DNA of 21,726 bases from an uncultured Actinomycetes bacterium (GCA_913009475.1 CAJVYJ010000008.1:1-21726); one strand, 5' to 3'. Counted from the first letter of the stretch, positions 13,328-20,664 are shown. Notes: a model not told the origin generated them from the sequence alone. Made by a program: numbers and translations.

Positions 13328-15100
13328 CTAACTTGCGATGACTATTTGGTTTCTCCCGCCTTCTTTAGCCCGGTACATTGCCTTATCGGCTCTTGAGAGC
13401 AGGTCATGAGAGTCAGTATCCGAAGAATTCAATTCACTTATCCCAATACTTAAGGTGATATTCTCTTTTTTTTCATCTTGGACCGCGCCGACAAAAAAAG
13501 CGGTGCTCGCGATAAGCCCGCGAAGTTTTTCCGCGACGACAAAAGTTTCTTTATCGGTAGTCTGAGGTAAGATTACGCTGAACTCATCACCACCATAGCG
13601 AGCGGCAAAATCAGTATCACGCAAATTATGCCGCACCAGTTCCGCTATTAGTTTTAATAGACGGTCGCCCTCCAAATGTCCATAAGTATCGTTGATATAC
13701 TTGAATTTATCTATATCGATCATCATCAGTGACAAAACGGTTTGATAACGACGAGCGCGTTTAAACTCATCTTTTAGCTTATTTTGAAAAGCTCTATGAT
13801 TAGCCAACTCTGTTAGGCCATCCGTCGCGGACATCTCTTTTAACTCTTGCGTTGACTGGGAAAAACGTTTTTTCTGATATGGAAAACACATCGTCCAGTC
13901 GGTAAGGCCTTGGAAGATAGCGATGGCGTTCTCCCGACAAGTCGGATAACCACAACCACCGCAGTTTAGTTCATCAGCCGCTGATATCTGGCCGCCGTCT
14001 GATAAAATATCACTGATTTGGGCTGCGGTCGGCATGGTCAACTCCACCTTTTGAGATGAAAATGAAGCGTTGAGGTCAACAGCCGGCAAAGAGGGTTTTA
14101 ATGACTCAAAGGCAATACTCCGTTTAGGAATCCGGTGATAATAGTTCGCTGTCAGCCGTTTGCGCTCCTCCAGCATAATCTCCGTCTCCATGACCGGACC
14201 ATCAATACAGCCTTGGCAGGCCATGAGGTCAAACAGCTTAGCAGTTGTTTTTAAAGCGGAGACCCGATCCATAAATTTATAGGTACGGTCAGCACCCCAG
14301 CTAACAATGAGTGACTTATCAATCAGGGAATTTTTTTGTAATATTTCTCGGGGAAATCCGTCGCTGGCGGCATAGTTATGTGCAACCATAGGATATTTAT
14401 ATGGCCCGCCGTCCGGTTGTGAGTTTAAATAAGCGTTGAAACTATCTCGGCCAATAAGAGATTTTAATTCTTTAAAAGTCAGTACCGCGTCAATCACCCC
14501 ATCAGGCAGCTTTTGCGCCTCACTCTTCTTAGCAACGCAGGGACCGATATAAATCACTTTAGTTGACGTTTGATACAGGCTCTTAATTAATCTGGCTTGC
14601 GCCGCCATCGGACTGACTATCGGAGCTAAGTTGGAAATAAATTCCGGATAATATTTTTCTACCATTTCCACAATTGAAGCACAGGTCGAGCGAATAATAG
14701 GAAGTTCGGCCGGCCTCTGTATGTAGGCCAAATACTCTTTAGCGACAAGTTCTTCACCCAAGATGCTCTCTTCCACCGCGTAAAATCCACAATCGAGCAA
14801 AGTTTCTCTTAAGCTGTTTATAGTTAGGCCGGGAAAGGCGGCGTATATTTCAGATGCGACTATGGCCACTACTTCTTCACGAACCAACCATTCTTTTACA
14901 AGATCATCATCTTGACGCATGACGATGGCTTCCGGCGCACACACCTTTAAACAACGTCCACAGTAGATACATCCGGCATCGACTATCTCTACTTGGCCAT
15001 CAATGATCTTAATCGCTTTTACCGGGCAGACGCGAATACAAGCGCTACATTTAGAGCAGCGATCCTTAACGCCACTGATTATCGGTTTCGTCATTATCAT
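13328..15100 (-). CDS. [FeFe]-hydrogenase-like sensor fused to GGDEF diguanylate cyclase
   Basis: A 590-residue soluble protein. Two ferredoxin clusters come first (C15, 18, 21, 25 and C44, 47, 50, 54). A hydrogenase large-subunit-like domain (about 70-330) follows, with the L1 site reduced to STC140ASI, L2 as GPC188VAKKSE, and L3 as MAC295QGC298IDGP. Next is a further [4Fe-4S] motif (C380, C383, C388, C405 in CGGCGYPTCREN). A GGDEF domain (about 420-590) ends the protein, with RYGGDEF at 501-507 and an RxxD I-site at 494-497. The layout resembles sensory HydS/HfsB hydrogenases, whose C-termini carry PAS or phosphatase domains. Loss of the L1 CCP motif argues against catalysis. It probably converts a redox or H2 signal into c-di-GMP. 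The start is uncertain (ATG 15100 or 15094). Confidence 0.9.
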   Translation of the reverse strand: MIMTKPIISGVKDRCSKCSACIRVCPVKAIKIIDGQVEIVDAGCIYCGRCLKVCAPEAIVMRQDDDLVKEWLVREEVVAIVASEIYAAFPGLTINSLRETLLDCGFYAVEESILGEELVAKEYLAYIQRPAELPIIRSTCASIVEMVEKYYPEFISNLAPIVSPMAAQARLIKSLYQTSTKVIYIGPCVAKKSEAQKLPDGVIDAVLTFKELKSLIGRDSFNAYLNSQPDGGPYKYPMVAHNYAASDGFPREILQKNSLIDKSLIVSWGADRTYKFMDRVSALKTTAKLFDLMACQGCIDGPVMETEIMLEERKRLTANYYHRIPKRSIAFESLKPSLPAVDLNASFSSQKVELTMPTAAQISDILSDGGQISAADELNCGGCGYPTCRENAIAIFQGLTDWTMCFPYQKKRFSQSTQELKEMSATDGLTELANHRAFQNKLKDEFKRARRYQTVLSLMMIDIDKFKYINDTYGHLEGDRLLKLIAELVRHNLRDTDFAARYGGDEFSVILPQTTDKETFVVAEKLRGLIASTAFFVGAVQDEKKENITLSIGISELNSSDTDSHDLLSRADKAMYRAKEGGRNQIVIAS

Positions 15101-15113
15101 TTATTTCCATGCC

Positions 15114-15289
15114 ACTGTCATTCCCGACTATTACACATTGTCATACAGTACGTGAACATGAGAACATGTGAATTACGTCTGGTCACCATGAGACCGCATG
15201 CTCGCTTTTTTTGTTCCCATGTTCCCATGCTCTGCAATTTGCTTAGCAAATTGCCACTATATTACACATGTAATTATAACACCCGGCGA
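15114..15289. repeat. Mosaic intergenic repeat, copy A
   Basis: Bases 15142-15255 recur as the reverse complement of 20446-20574. Shared blocks include the CATACAGTACGTGAACATGA type start, GACCGCATGCTCGC, GTTCCCAT, and a small palindrome CAATTTGC-TTA-GCAAATTG (15236-15254). A GTCATTCCCGAC module (15118-15129) also occurs in copy B but at the opposite end. It is non-coding; open frames across it are by chance. Confidence 0.85.
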
Positions 15290-15323
15290 GGAGACTGTCT
15301 AAGTATTGCGCTCCGGCTGTAAA
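15290..15323 (+). repeat. Diverged partial copy of the MITE-like end
   Basis: This stretch matches the reverse complement of 3472-3505 (the right end of the 3340-3508 element) at about 29 of 34 positions, including TGTCTAA and the shared CGCTCCGGCTG. No matching right terminus is found downstream, so it is a decayed or truncated copy. Confidence 0.65.
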
Positions 15324-15513
15324 CTAGTGACTACCGGCGGCGGACTGTTGACCGCGGAGAAGAACACATACGGAGTTAAAGTGCGAACGCGTAAGGAGTA
15401 AAATAAATAGCCGGGTGCAGTCAGGTAACGCTTTTCGCGATATTTTTTAAATAATTCTTGACTAAATATTCGCTGTATAGTTAAACTTATAATGCTCTCT
15501 CATTTATACTTAA
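15324..15513. other. Intergenic region upstream of the STAS gene
   Basis: No gene is seen. The part up to about 15415 is GC-richer and looks like decayed element sequence. A perfect TATAAT at 15488-15493 is the best -10 for the STAS gene, but no good -35 is at proper spacing (TTGACT at 15458-15463 is 24 bp away). Confidence 0.4.
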
Positions 15514-15543
15514 ATGCAAGTAATCTTAGCACGGGAGAATTCG

Positions 15544-15960
15544 GTGGATAAGGAATATCACCCTAGCAATAACATCAATAATACGTCTCATTCCGGCTGT
15601 ACCGTAAACGTTGAGTCTCAAAATAACACTATTATTATTGAGCTGGCCGGTGAAATCGATCTAGGCAGCTCTTCCAGAATCTATTCGCTCATTTTGCAAC
15701 AGTGCAAACAGGCCGATAAAGCCGTAATCATAAACTTGGAGAATATTGTGTTTATGGACTCTTCCGGACTACAAATCCTCCTGCGGTTGCGAGAAAAATT
15801 GGACCATTATCACCAACATATATTATTGGTCAAACCAAGACCGCAGATAAAAAAACTTTTTCAGCTTACCGCTTTTGATAAAATGTTTCATATCTTCGCG
15901 GACCAAGAACAAGCATTTGCGTATCTGGCCTACGAAGAAAGGCAGAACAAAAAAACTTAG
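15544..15960 (+). CDS. STAS-domain anti-sigma factor antagonist
   Basis: About 138 residues from GTG 15544, chosen because GGGAG lies 6 bases upstream. ATG 15514, ten codons earlier, has no ribosome binding site and lies close to the predicted transcript start. The STAS fold runs from TIIIELAGEIDLGSS through VFMDSSGLQILLRL, where a Ser of DSSG is the phosphorylatable residue of SpoIIAA/RsbV proteins. Such proteins release sigma factors by binding an anti-sigma kinase. No kinase or phosphatase partner is adjacent. It is divergent from the hydrogenase-like/GGDEF gene, and its stop codon overlaps the convergent gene's stop by 4 bp. Confidence 0.9.
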   Translation: MDKEYHPSNNINNTSHSGCTVNVESQNNTIIIELAGEIDLGSSSRIYSLILQQCKQADKAVIINLENIVFMDSSGLQILLRLREKLDHYHQHILLVKPRPQIKKLFQLTAFDKMFHIFADQEQAFAYLAYEERQNKKT

Positions 15961-16448
15961 CCGGATCCCAATAACCGCTTTTCCAACTCATCGACAGCTT
16001 CCTTGGCGGATTTAGCTTTAAAGATAATATCTTCAACCTTGTTTAGATAGGGATTCTGCCAGTCCTCCATAACGACCAATGGTTTTTTCATTTTTAACGC
16101 ATAAGCCATCTCTGATAAAGTCCCAAACTCACCGCCTACGGCTATGATACCATCACCAGCCAGGACTACAAGGTAATTTCGACCATGACCAAAGTTCGTG
16201 GGGATAGAAAGAGTTAAGTCCGCGCTTGCCGCCCGACGGTCGGTGTCGGGGAGAATACCTAAAGACAAACCCGAAGCTTTTTTAGCTCCAACGGCCGCGG
16301 CATTCATAACACCACCCAGACCCCCACAGATAAGGATATGACCGTGCTTAGCGATCTCATAACCAATCTCTTCCGCCAAAACTTCCAACTCACCCTGAGC
16401 CCGGCCGGCACCGATTACTGAAATGTATAATTGTCGCTTGTCTGTCAT
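15957..16448 (-). CDS. TIGR00725/LOG-like Rossmann-fold protein
   Basis: A 163-residue protein of the lysine-decarboxylase-like (LOG/DprA-related) superfamily. Visible are the N-terminal strand YISVIGAGRA, the loop GGLGGVMNAAAVGA (about 42-55) and GGEFGTLSEMAYAL (about 104-117), which bind a nucleotide-type ligand in relatives. The PGGxGTxxE motif of cytokinin-forming LOG enzymes is altered to GGEFGTLSE, so it fits TIGR00725 better. The biochemical role is unknown. AAGGA precedes ATG 16448. It is probably the last gene of the lysC run, after a 69-bp gap, and overlaps the STAS gene tail to tail. Confidence 0.85.
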   Translation of the reverse strand: MTDKRQLYISVIGAGRAQGELEVLAEEIGYEIAKHGHILICGGLGGVMNAAAVGAKKASGLSLGILPDTDRRAASADLTLSIPTNFGHGRNYLVVLAGDGIIAVGGEFGTLSEMAYALKMKKPLVVMEDWQNPYLNKVEDIIFKAKSAKEAVDELEKRLLGSG

Positions 16449-16468
16449 AAATTTTTCCTTAAGTCTTC

Positions 16469-16500
16469 ACGGGCAGTTACAAAACCGCCCCTACACGTTT
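16469..16500. repeat. Small palindromic intergenic repeat fragment
   Basis: An imperfect hairpin (GGGCAG at 16471-16476 with CCGCCC at 16485-16490) is followed by CTAC. It resembles the widespread GTAGGGGCG...CGCCC intergenic repeats of many bacterial genomes. It has no T tract, so it is not a terminator. Confidence 0.4.
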
Positions 16501-16517
16501 CGCTTCATCCGCCCTTA

Positions 16518-17405
16518 CTAATCGTAATGAGGGTTTACATGAACCATCACGTCCGCCACATTATCGAGCTTATTTAACAGACGACTCTTCACTTCTTTAG
16601 CAATAGCGTGACCTTGTGATATAGTAAAATCCGGATTAATATCGATCTTCATATCAACATAAACATACTGTCCCATACGTCTGGCCCTGGCCACAGCATG
16701 CTCTACGCCTTTACACTCTTCCGCCACCGCTATAATCTGCTCTGAAGTTGGATTATCCGGGATAGTGTCCATCAGTTCTTTAGTGGCGGTATGCAAAATA
16801 TCATAACCGATTTTAATGATTATAAAAGAGACCAGCGCCGCCACTAAAGGGTCAAGTATAGGAAATCCGAGCCGAGCGCCGGCAATGCCAAAAAAAGTTA
16901 CTACGGAGCTGATAGCGTCTTTTCGATAATCCCAAGCATTGGCCATTATTACCGAACTATTAAGATTCTTGGCGACAACGGAGACTATCCGATACATAAT
17001 TTCTTTAATAACAATAGTAACCACTGCTGCTACAAGGGCAATGGTCTCAGGTACTCTGGTTTTTCCACCGATAAGTAAGCGGGAACTGGTAATTAGAACA
17101 TATAATCCGGCGATTATAACGATCATACCGACGATTGCGGTTGCCAATGACTCGGCTTTTCCATGACCGAATTGATGTTCGGCATCGCGTGGCTTGCGAG
17201 AAACCCTTAAACTGATAAGCACCACTATCGTAGCTAAGATATCAGAAAGCGATTCCGCTCCGTCAGCAAACATCGCTTGGCTGTGACCAACGATTCCGGC
17301 AAAAAACTTAAAGATGGTTAAGAGAATATTGCCGATAATCCCCAGCCAAGTTACGCGCTCACCTTTTTTAAATTTTTCCTCGCTGGACAGCTTCTCCATG
17401 CTCAT
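16518..17405 (-). CDS. Cation diffusion facilitator (CDF) metal exporter
   Basis: A 295-residue CDF transporter with six membrane helices and a cytoplasmic C-terminal domain (about 205-295), which exports divalent metal by proton exchange. The helix-2 site reads DGAE51SLSD55 and the helix-5 site reads WD159YRKD163. The histidines usual in zinc CDFs are thus replaced by Glu and Asp, giving an all-carboxylate site. A DxxxD in helix 5 recalls Mn-type CDFs, so Mn(II) or Fe(II) is a reasonable guess, but specificity is not proven. The start lies 1 bp after the asd stop, so translation is coupled; ATG 17399 is an alternative. Confidence 0.93.
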   Translation of the reverse strand: MSMEKLSSEEKFKKGERVTWLGIIGNILLTIFKFFAGIVGHSQAMFADGAESLSDILATIVVLISLRVSRKPRDAEHQFGHGKAESLATAIVGMIVIIAGLYVLITSSRLLIGGKTRVPETIALVAAVVTIVIKEIMYRIVSVVAKNLNSSVIMANAWDYRKDAISSVVTFFGIAGARLGFPILDPLVAALVSFIIIKIGYDILHTATKELMDTIPDNPTSEQIIAVAEECKGVEHAVARARRMGQYVYVDMKIDINPDFTISQGHAIAKEVKSRLLNKLDNVADVMVHVNPHYD

Positions 17406-17406
17406 C

Positions 17407-18408
17407 TTAGCCAGTAACTAATAATTCAGCAATTTGAACCGCGTTTAAGGCCGCGCCTTTGCGCAAGTTATCGCTGACAACCCATAAATTGATACCGTTT
17501 TCCACCGAATCGTCCCGACGAATGCGGCCCACCATGGTCGTGTCTTTTCCAGTCGCTAAAATCGGCATCGGGTAACGTTCAGCCGCAGGCTCGTCAACCA
17601 ACTCAATGCCGGGCGCGGATTTTAATAACCTAAAAATATCCGCGATATCAACCGCTTCTTCGAATTCAACGTTTATCGACTCACTATGCCCGTTAGCAAC
17701 CGGGACTCTCGCCGCCGTCGCCGTTATAGCCAACTTGGGCAAATGCATAATCTTCCTGGTCTCCTCAATCATCTTGACTTCTTCCTTGGTGTAACCACCG
17801 TCCATAAAGATATCGATATGCGGCAGTACGTTGAAAGCGATCCTATAAGGATAGACCTCCGGCTCAAGGACTTCACCTAACTGTGCCCGTGCCTGCTCCA
17901 ACAGCTCGGATATGGCTTTTTTGCCGCTGCCTGATACTGCCTGATAGGTGGAGACTACTACCCTTTTAAGCTTATATTTATCATGCAGCGGCTTTAACGC
18001 GACCACCATTTGAATGGTCGAACAGTTAGGATTAGCTATTATCCCCTGGTGCGACTTGACATCTTGGGGATTTACCTCAGGCACTACTAAAGGCACTTGC
18101 GGCTCCATCCTAAAAGCACTGCTGTTATCAATGACCACAGCGCCGGCAACAGCTGCCTTAGGTCCATACTCACGGCTAACGGCGGCGCCGGCTGAGAATA
18201 AGGCGAAATCAATACCGGCAAAAGAATCATCGTTGAGACTTTCAACGCCTAATTCTTCTCCCTTGAAAGAAAACCGGCGGCCGGCTGAAGCAGCCGAAGC
18301 CAACAACCTTAACTTGTTAACCGGAAAATCGCGTGATGCCAAAATTTCGCGCATCGTTTCGCCGACCGCGCCGGTCGCTCCGACAATCGCGACATTATAT
18401 TCCCTCAT
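17407..18408 (-). CDS. asd: Aspartate-semialdehyde dehydrogenase
   Basis: A 333-residue NADP-dependent enzyme that reduces aspartyl phosphate to aspartate semialdehyde, the branch-point precursor of lysine/diaminopimelate, threonine and methionine. It shows the Rossmann motif GATGAVG (10-16), active-site Cys129 in NPNCSTIQ, SGSGKKA (about 159-165), and RVPVANGH with catalytic His241. Length and motifs are typical. The ATG at 18408 overlaps the stop of lysC by 4 bp (ATGA), so the two pathway enzymes are made together. The CDF gene follows after 1 bp. Confidence 0.98.
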   Translation of the reverse strand: MREYNVAIVGATGAVGETMREILASRDFPVNKLRLLASAASAGRRFSFKGEELGVESLNDDSFAGIDFALFSAGAAVSREYGPKAAVAGAVVIDNSSAFRMEPQVPLVVPEVNPQDVKSHQGIIANPNCSTIQMVVALKPLHDKYKLKRVVVSTYQAVSGSGKKAISELLEQARAQLGEVLEPEVYPYRIAFNVLPHIDIFMDGGYTKEEVKMIEETRKIMHLPKLAITATAARVPVANGHSESINVEFEEAVDIADIFRLLKSAPGIELVDEPAAERYPMPILATGKDTTMVGRIRRDDSVENGINLWVVSDNLRKGAALNAVQIAELLVTG

Positions 18409-19631
18409 TTTATCGGCTCCTTGTCTAACTCAAAGCCTCGGTGAATAGCTTGTACCGCTGATACCACGTCTTTTTCTCTGATAACACAGGATACCTTAAT
18501 CGACGAAGTACTGATCATCTCAATGTTGATGCCATTGTCTGATAATATCTCAAACATATGCGCGGCAATGCCCGGATGGCTTTTCATGCCCGCTCCGACT
18601 AATGAGACTTTAGCAATCTCTTCATCATAGGACTTACCACGTGCCTTTAATTCATCGACTACGCCGTCTACCACACGGCGGCAGATCGGTAAGTCGCGGC
18701 GTGGAGCTGTAAAAGTAATATCAGTTATCCCTTTATCGCTGACATTTTGCAAAATCATATCGACATTAACGCCTTCATCGGCCAGAGCCTTGAAGACCTT
18801 GACGGCAATGCCCGGGCGGTCGGGTACGCCAAAGATAGTAATTTTCGCCTCTTCTTTTTCGCAAGTAACTCCGCTGATTATAGCTTTTTCCATAACTTGA
18901 ACATCCTCCTTGATCAAGGTCCCCGGGGTATCGGAAAAACTGGAGCGCACCTCAATTAAAACATGATGATTACGACCATACTCCACTGACCTTAATTGCA
19001 ACACATTGGCGCCAGTGGCGGCCAGCTCAAGCATCTCCTCGTAAGATACTACTTCCAATTTGCGAGCTTTGGGTTCGAGTCGTGGGTCGGCAGTATAAAC
19101 ACCTTCCACGTCAGTATATATCTGGCAAATATCGGCATTCAATTCCGCCGCCAAGGCGACCGCGGTCATATCGGACCCGCCCCGGCCTAAAGTCGTTATA
19201 TCATTGTTTTTTGTCGCCCCTTGAAAACCGGCAACTATTACAATCTTACCTTTATTTATCTCGTTAATTACTCGTTGCACGCGAACAGATACAATTCGTG
19301 CCTTTGTATAGGCGGTATCCGTAACAATACCCACCTGAGCACCGGTAAAAGAGATGGCTTCACAGCCCAGTTCGCTGATAGCAATCGCCAAAAGCGAAAT
19401 AGCTATCTGTTCACCGGTAGCCAACAGCATATCCAACTCCCGTTTGGGGGGCGCCGGAGCTATCTCATGGGCTTGTTTAAGTAAATTGTCAGTAGTATCA
19501 CCGACAGCGGAGACAACCGCGACCACATTATGCCCTTGTTTTTTTGTTGTCACGATACGCGACGCGACTTTTTTTATACGTTCACTGCCGGCTAAAGAAG
19601 TACCGCCGTATTTCTGTACGATTATGCCCAT
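18405..19631 (-). CDS. lysC: Aspartate kinase
   Basis: A 408-residue monofunctional aspartokinase catalysing the first step of aspartate-family synthesis. The catalytic domain begins with KYGGTSL (7-13) and includes TLGRGGSDMTAVALA (about 146-160). Two ACT domains (about 265-335 and 345-405) provide allosteric feedback by lysine or threonine, as in class II-like LysC proteins. It leads the lysC-asd-CDF-TIGR00725 run. The leader is short (under ~100 bases of non-repeat DNA) and no L-box lysine riboswitch was recognised, so control is probably allosteric. An internal alpha/beta-type second start was not examined in detail. Confidence 0.98.
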   Translation of the reverse strand: MGIIVQKYGGTSLAGSERIKKVASRIVTTKKQGHNVVAVVSAVGDTTDNLLKQAHEIAPAPPKRELDMLLATGEQIAISLLAIAISELGCEAISFTGAQVGIVTDTAYTKARIVSVRVQRVINEINKGKIVIVAGFQGATKNNDITTLGRGGSDMTAVALAAELNADICQIYTDVEGVYTADPRLEPKARKLEVVSYEEMLELAATGANVLQLRSVEYGRNHHVLIEVRSSFSDTPGTLIKEDVQVMEKAIISGVTCEKEEAKITIFGVPDRPGIAVKVFKALADEGVNVDMILQNVSDKGITDITFTAPRRDLPICRRVVDGVVDELKARGKSYDEEIAKVSLVGAGMKSHPGIAAHMFEILSDNGINIEMISTSSIKVSCVIREKDVVSAVQAIHRGFELDKEPIK

Positions 19632-19728
19632 AGAGTAATCTTCCCGTTAAATTCTAATATACAACTAAAACCAATGAATTACTTGCTGATTTTAACAGGG
19701 CAAATAGCTCGAGGCAAGTTTGGCCTGG

Positions 19729-19792
19729 GCGTTAGGCGTAAGAGCGTTAGATCGTGAGGGTGTAAAGCGTGTAGCCGCAAAGCTTGCTTTGC
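19729..19792 (+). repeat. Degenerate ~8-bp tandem array plus hairpin module, copy 1
   Basis: 19729-19767 reads as near-8-base units: GCGTTAG, GCGTAAGA, GCGTTAGA, TCGTGAGG, GTGTAAAG. It runs into a hairpin GCAAAGC-TT-GCTTTGC (19777-19792). Bases 19769-19792 are identical to 20386-20409, and the similarity extends back to 19753/20371. The gap 19632-19728 holds only the lysC leader, with no other feature seen. Confidence 0.75.
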
Positions 19793-19819
19793 TTGTGAAA
19801 ACGCAAAATGAAATACGCG

Positions 19820-19906
19820 AAATCCCCTTTATATCCCACTTTAAGATAGGGGGAAGACAATCAAAATGTACTTTCCCCTCTTTGCTAAAGAGGGGTTAGG
19901 GGAGAT
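19820..19906. repeat. Palindromic MITE-like CCCCT...AGGGG repeat
   Basis: Two imperfect inverted arms, 19820-19855 (starting AAATCCCCTTT) and 19872-19906 (ending TTAGGGGAGAT), can fold into a long hairpin. The right arm also contains CCCCTCTTTGCTAAAGAGGGG-type self-pairing. It belongs by appearance to the widespread short C-rich inverted-repeat elements of bacteria. It encodes nothing. Confidence 0.7.
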
Positions 19907-19933
19907 CGAGAAAGAAAATGCGTAGGGGCGCTC

Positions 19934-20242
19934 CTATGCCGCCATTCTTTTTTCCTCTTCCTCTTCAACCACCGGTCCCTTGTGAGTGTTGGCCTCAATA
20001 TCAAAAATAAGTGAGATCAATTCACCAAAACCCAGGAAGAGAATAAATTGAATCAATGTAAAACCGATAGCGACAAAAGCCGCGACAATACCGACGCCGA
20101 TTGAGACGGGAACTCCGAGCCCGCTGGAGATTAAGCTGGGAATGAATAACACACTTAAACTTATAAAAGAACCAACAACCAATGTTACCCATGCGAGAAC
20201 CTTATACACCGTAGCTAAAACTCTTAACGCTTTATAGTTCAT
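19934..20242 (-). CDS. Small membrane protein of unknown function
   Basis: A 102-residue protein with two hydrophobic segments (about 8-36 and 44-82, the second possibly two helices) and a charged, Glu-rich tail EEEEEKR at the C-terminus. The segment GFGELISLIFDIEANTH after the last helix is reminiscent of small uncharacterised membrane proteins, but no named family is claimed. The start at 20242 has a good GGAGGG ribosome binding site. It stands alone and is bracketed by direct copies of the same repeat module (19753-19792 and 20371-20409). Confidence 0.75.
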   Translation of the reverse strand: MNYKALRVLATVYKVLAWVTLVVGSFISLSVLFIPSLISSGLGVPVSIGVGIVAAFVAIGFTLIQFILFLGFGELISLIFDIEANTHKGPVVEEEEEKRMAA

Positions 20243-20343
20243 CTTAATCCCTCCATCGCTGAACTTATTAGATTAATTCTACCCAATGATTAACAGAATA
20301 AAACAACAACGACCGCTGACGACAGATCAGAGACAGCAATAAA

Positions 20344-20409
20344 AGCGTAGCGGGTTGAGGGTAGAAAAAACGTGAGAGCGTAAATGTGTAGCCGCAAAGC
20401 TTGCTTTGC
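20344..20409 (+). repeat. Repeat module, copy 2 (direct to 19729-19792)
   Basis: Contains AGCGTAGCG (20344-20352), GTTGAGGGTAG (20354-20364) and CGTGAGAGCGTAAATG, then the same 24 bases as 19769-19792, including the GCAAAGC-TT-GCTTTGC hairpin (20394-20409). The first two words also occur, inverted and reordered, at 3199-3225. Confidence 0.75.
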
Positions 20410-20433
20410 CTAGGAAATGACAAACGTAATGTG

Positions 20434-20589
20434 GTCGGGAATGACGGCAATTTGCGTAGCAAATTGCAGAGCATGTGAGCATGAGATATGGGAACATGAG
20501 AGCTTTAAGTGCGAGCATGCGGTCCCATGGCAATCAGACATAATTCACATGTTCTCATGTTCACGTACTGCATGAGGTGCGAGAGCACC
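20434..20589 (-). repeat. Mosaic intergenic repeat, copy B (inverted relative to 15142-15255)
   Basis: 20446-20574 matches copy A in reverse complement with a few substitutions and short insertions. The palindrome here is CAATTTGC-GTA-GCAAATTG (20448-20466). A GTCGGGAATGAC module at 20434-20445 lies at the other end compared with copy A. A perfect small hairpin GGTGC-GAGA-GCACC follows at 20576-20589. The rest of the gap (20590-20664) shows no feature and no clear porB terminator. Confidence 0.85.
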
Positions 20590-20664
20590 GAATCACATGC
20601 TCAAAATAGAATAATCAGATTGATAATGTGGAGCAGAAAGCATAGACGTAATGAAGGTGTACTC

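Noticed and set aside
13328..15100. Catalytic [FeFe] hydrogenase
   Set aside because: L1 lacks the second Cys and Pro of the CCP motif and L3 has altered Cys spacing; a sensory role fits better with the fused GGDEF domain.
14993..15322. Plus-strand frame of 109 codons running into the repeat region
   Set aside because: Its first part is antisense to the Fe-S motif region of the hydrogenase-like gene and the rest is intergenic repeat; similar peptides at 20268-20533 come from the inverted repeat copy, not from a gene.
18014..18448. Plus-strand frame of 144 codons across asd and the lysC end
   Set aside because: It is a low-complexity antisense shadow; both underlying genes are intact and well conserved.
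19632..19728. Possible lysine riboswitch before lysC
   Set aside because: The unique leader is too short for an L-box, and none of its conserved helices could be found.
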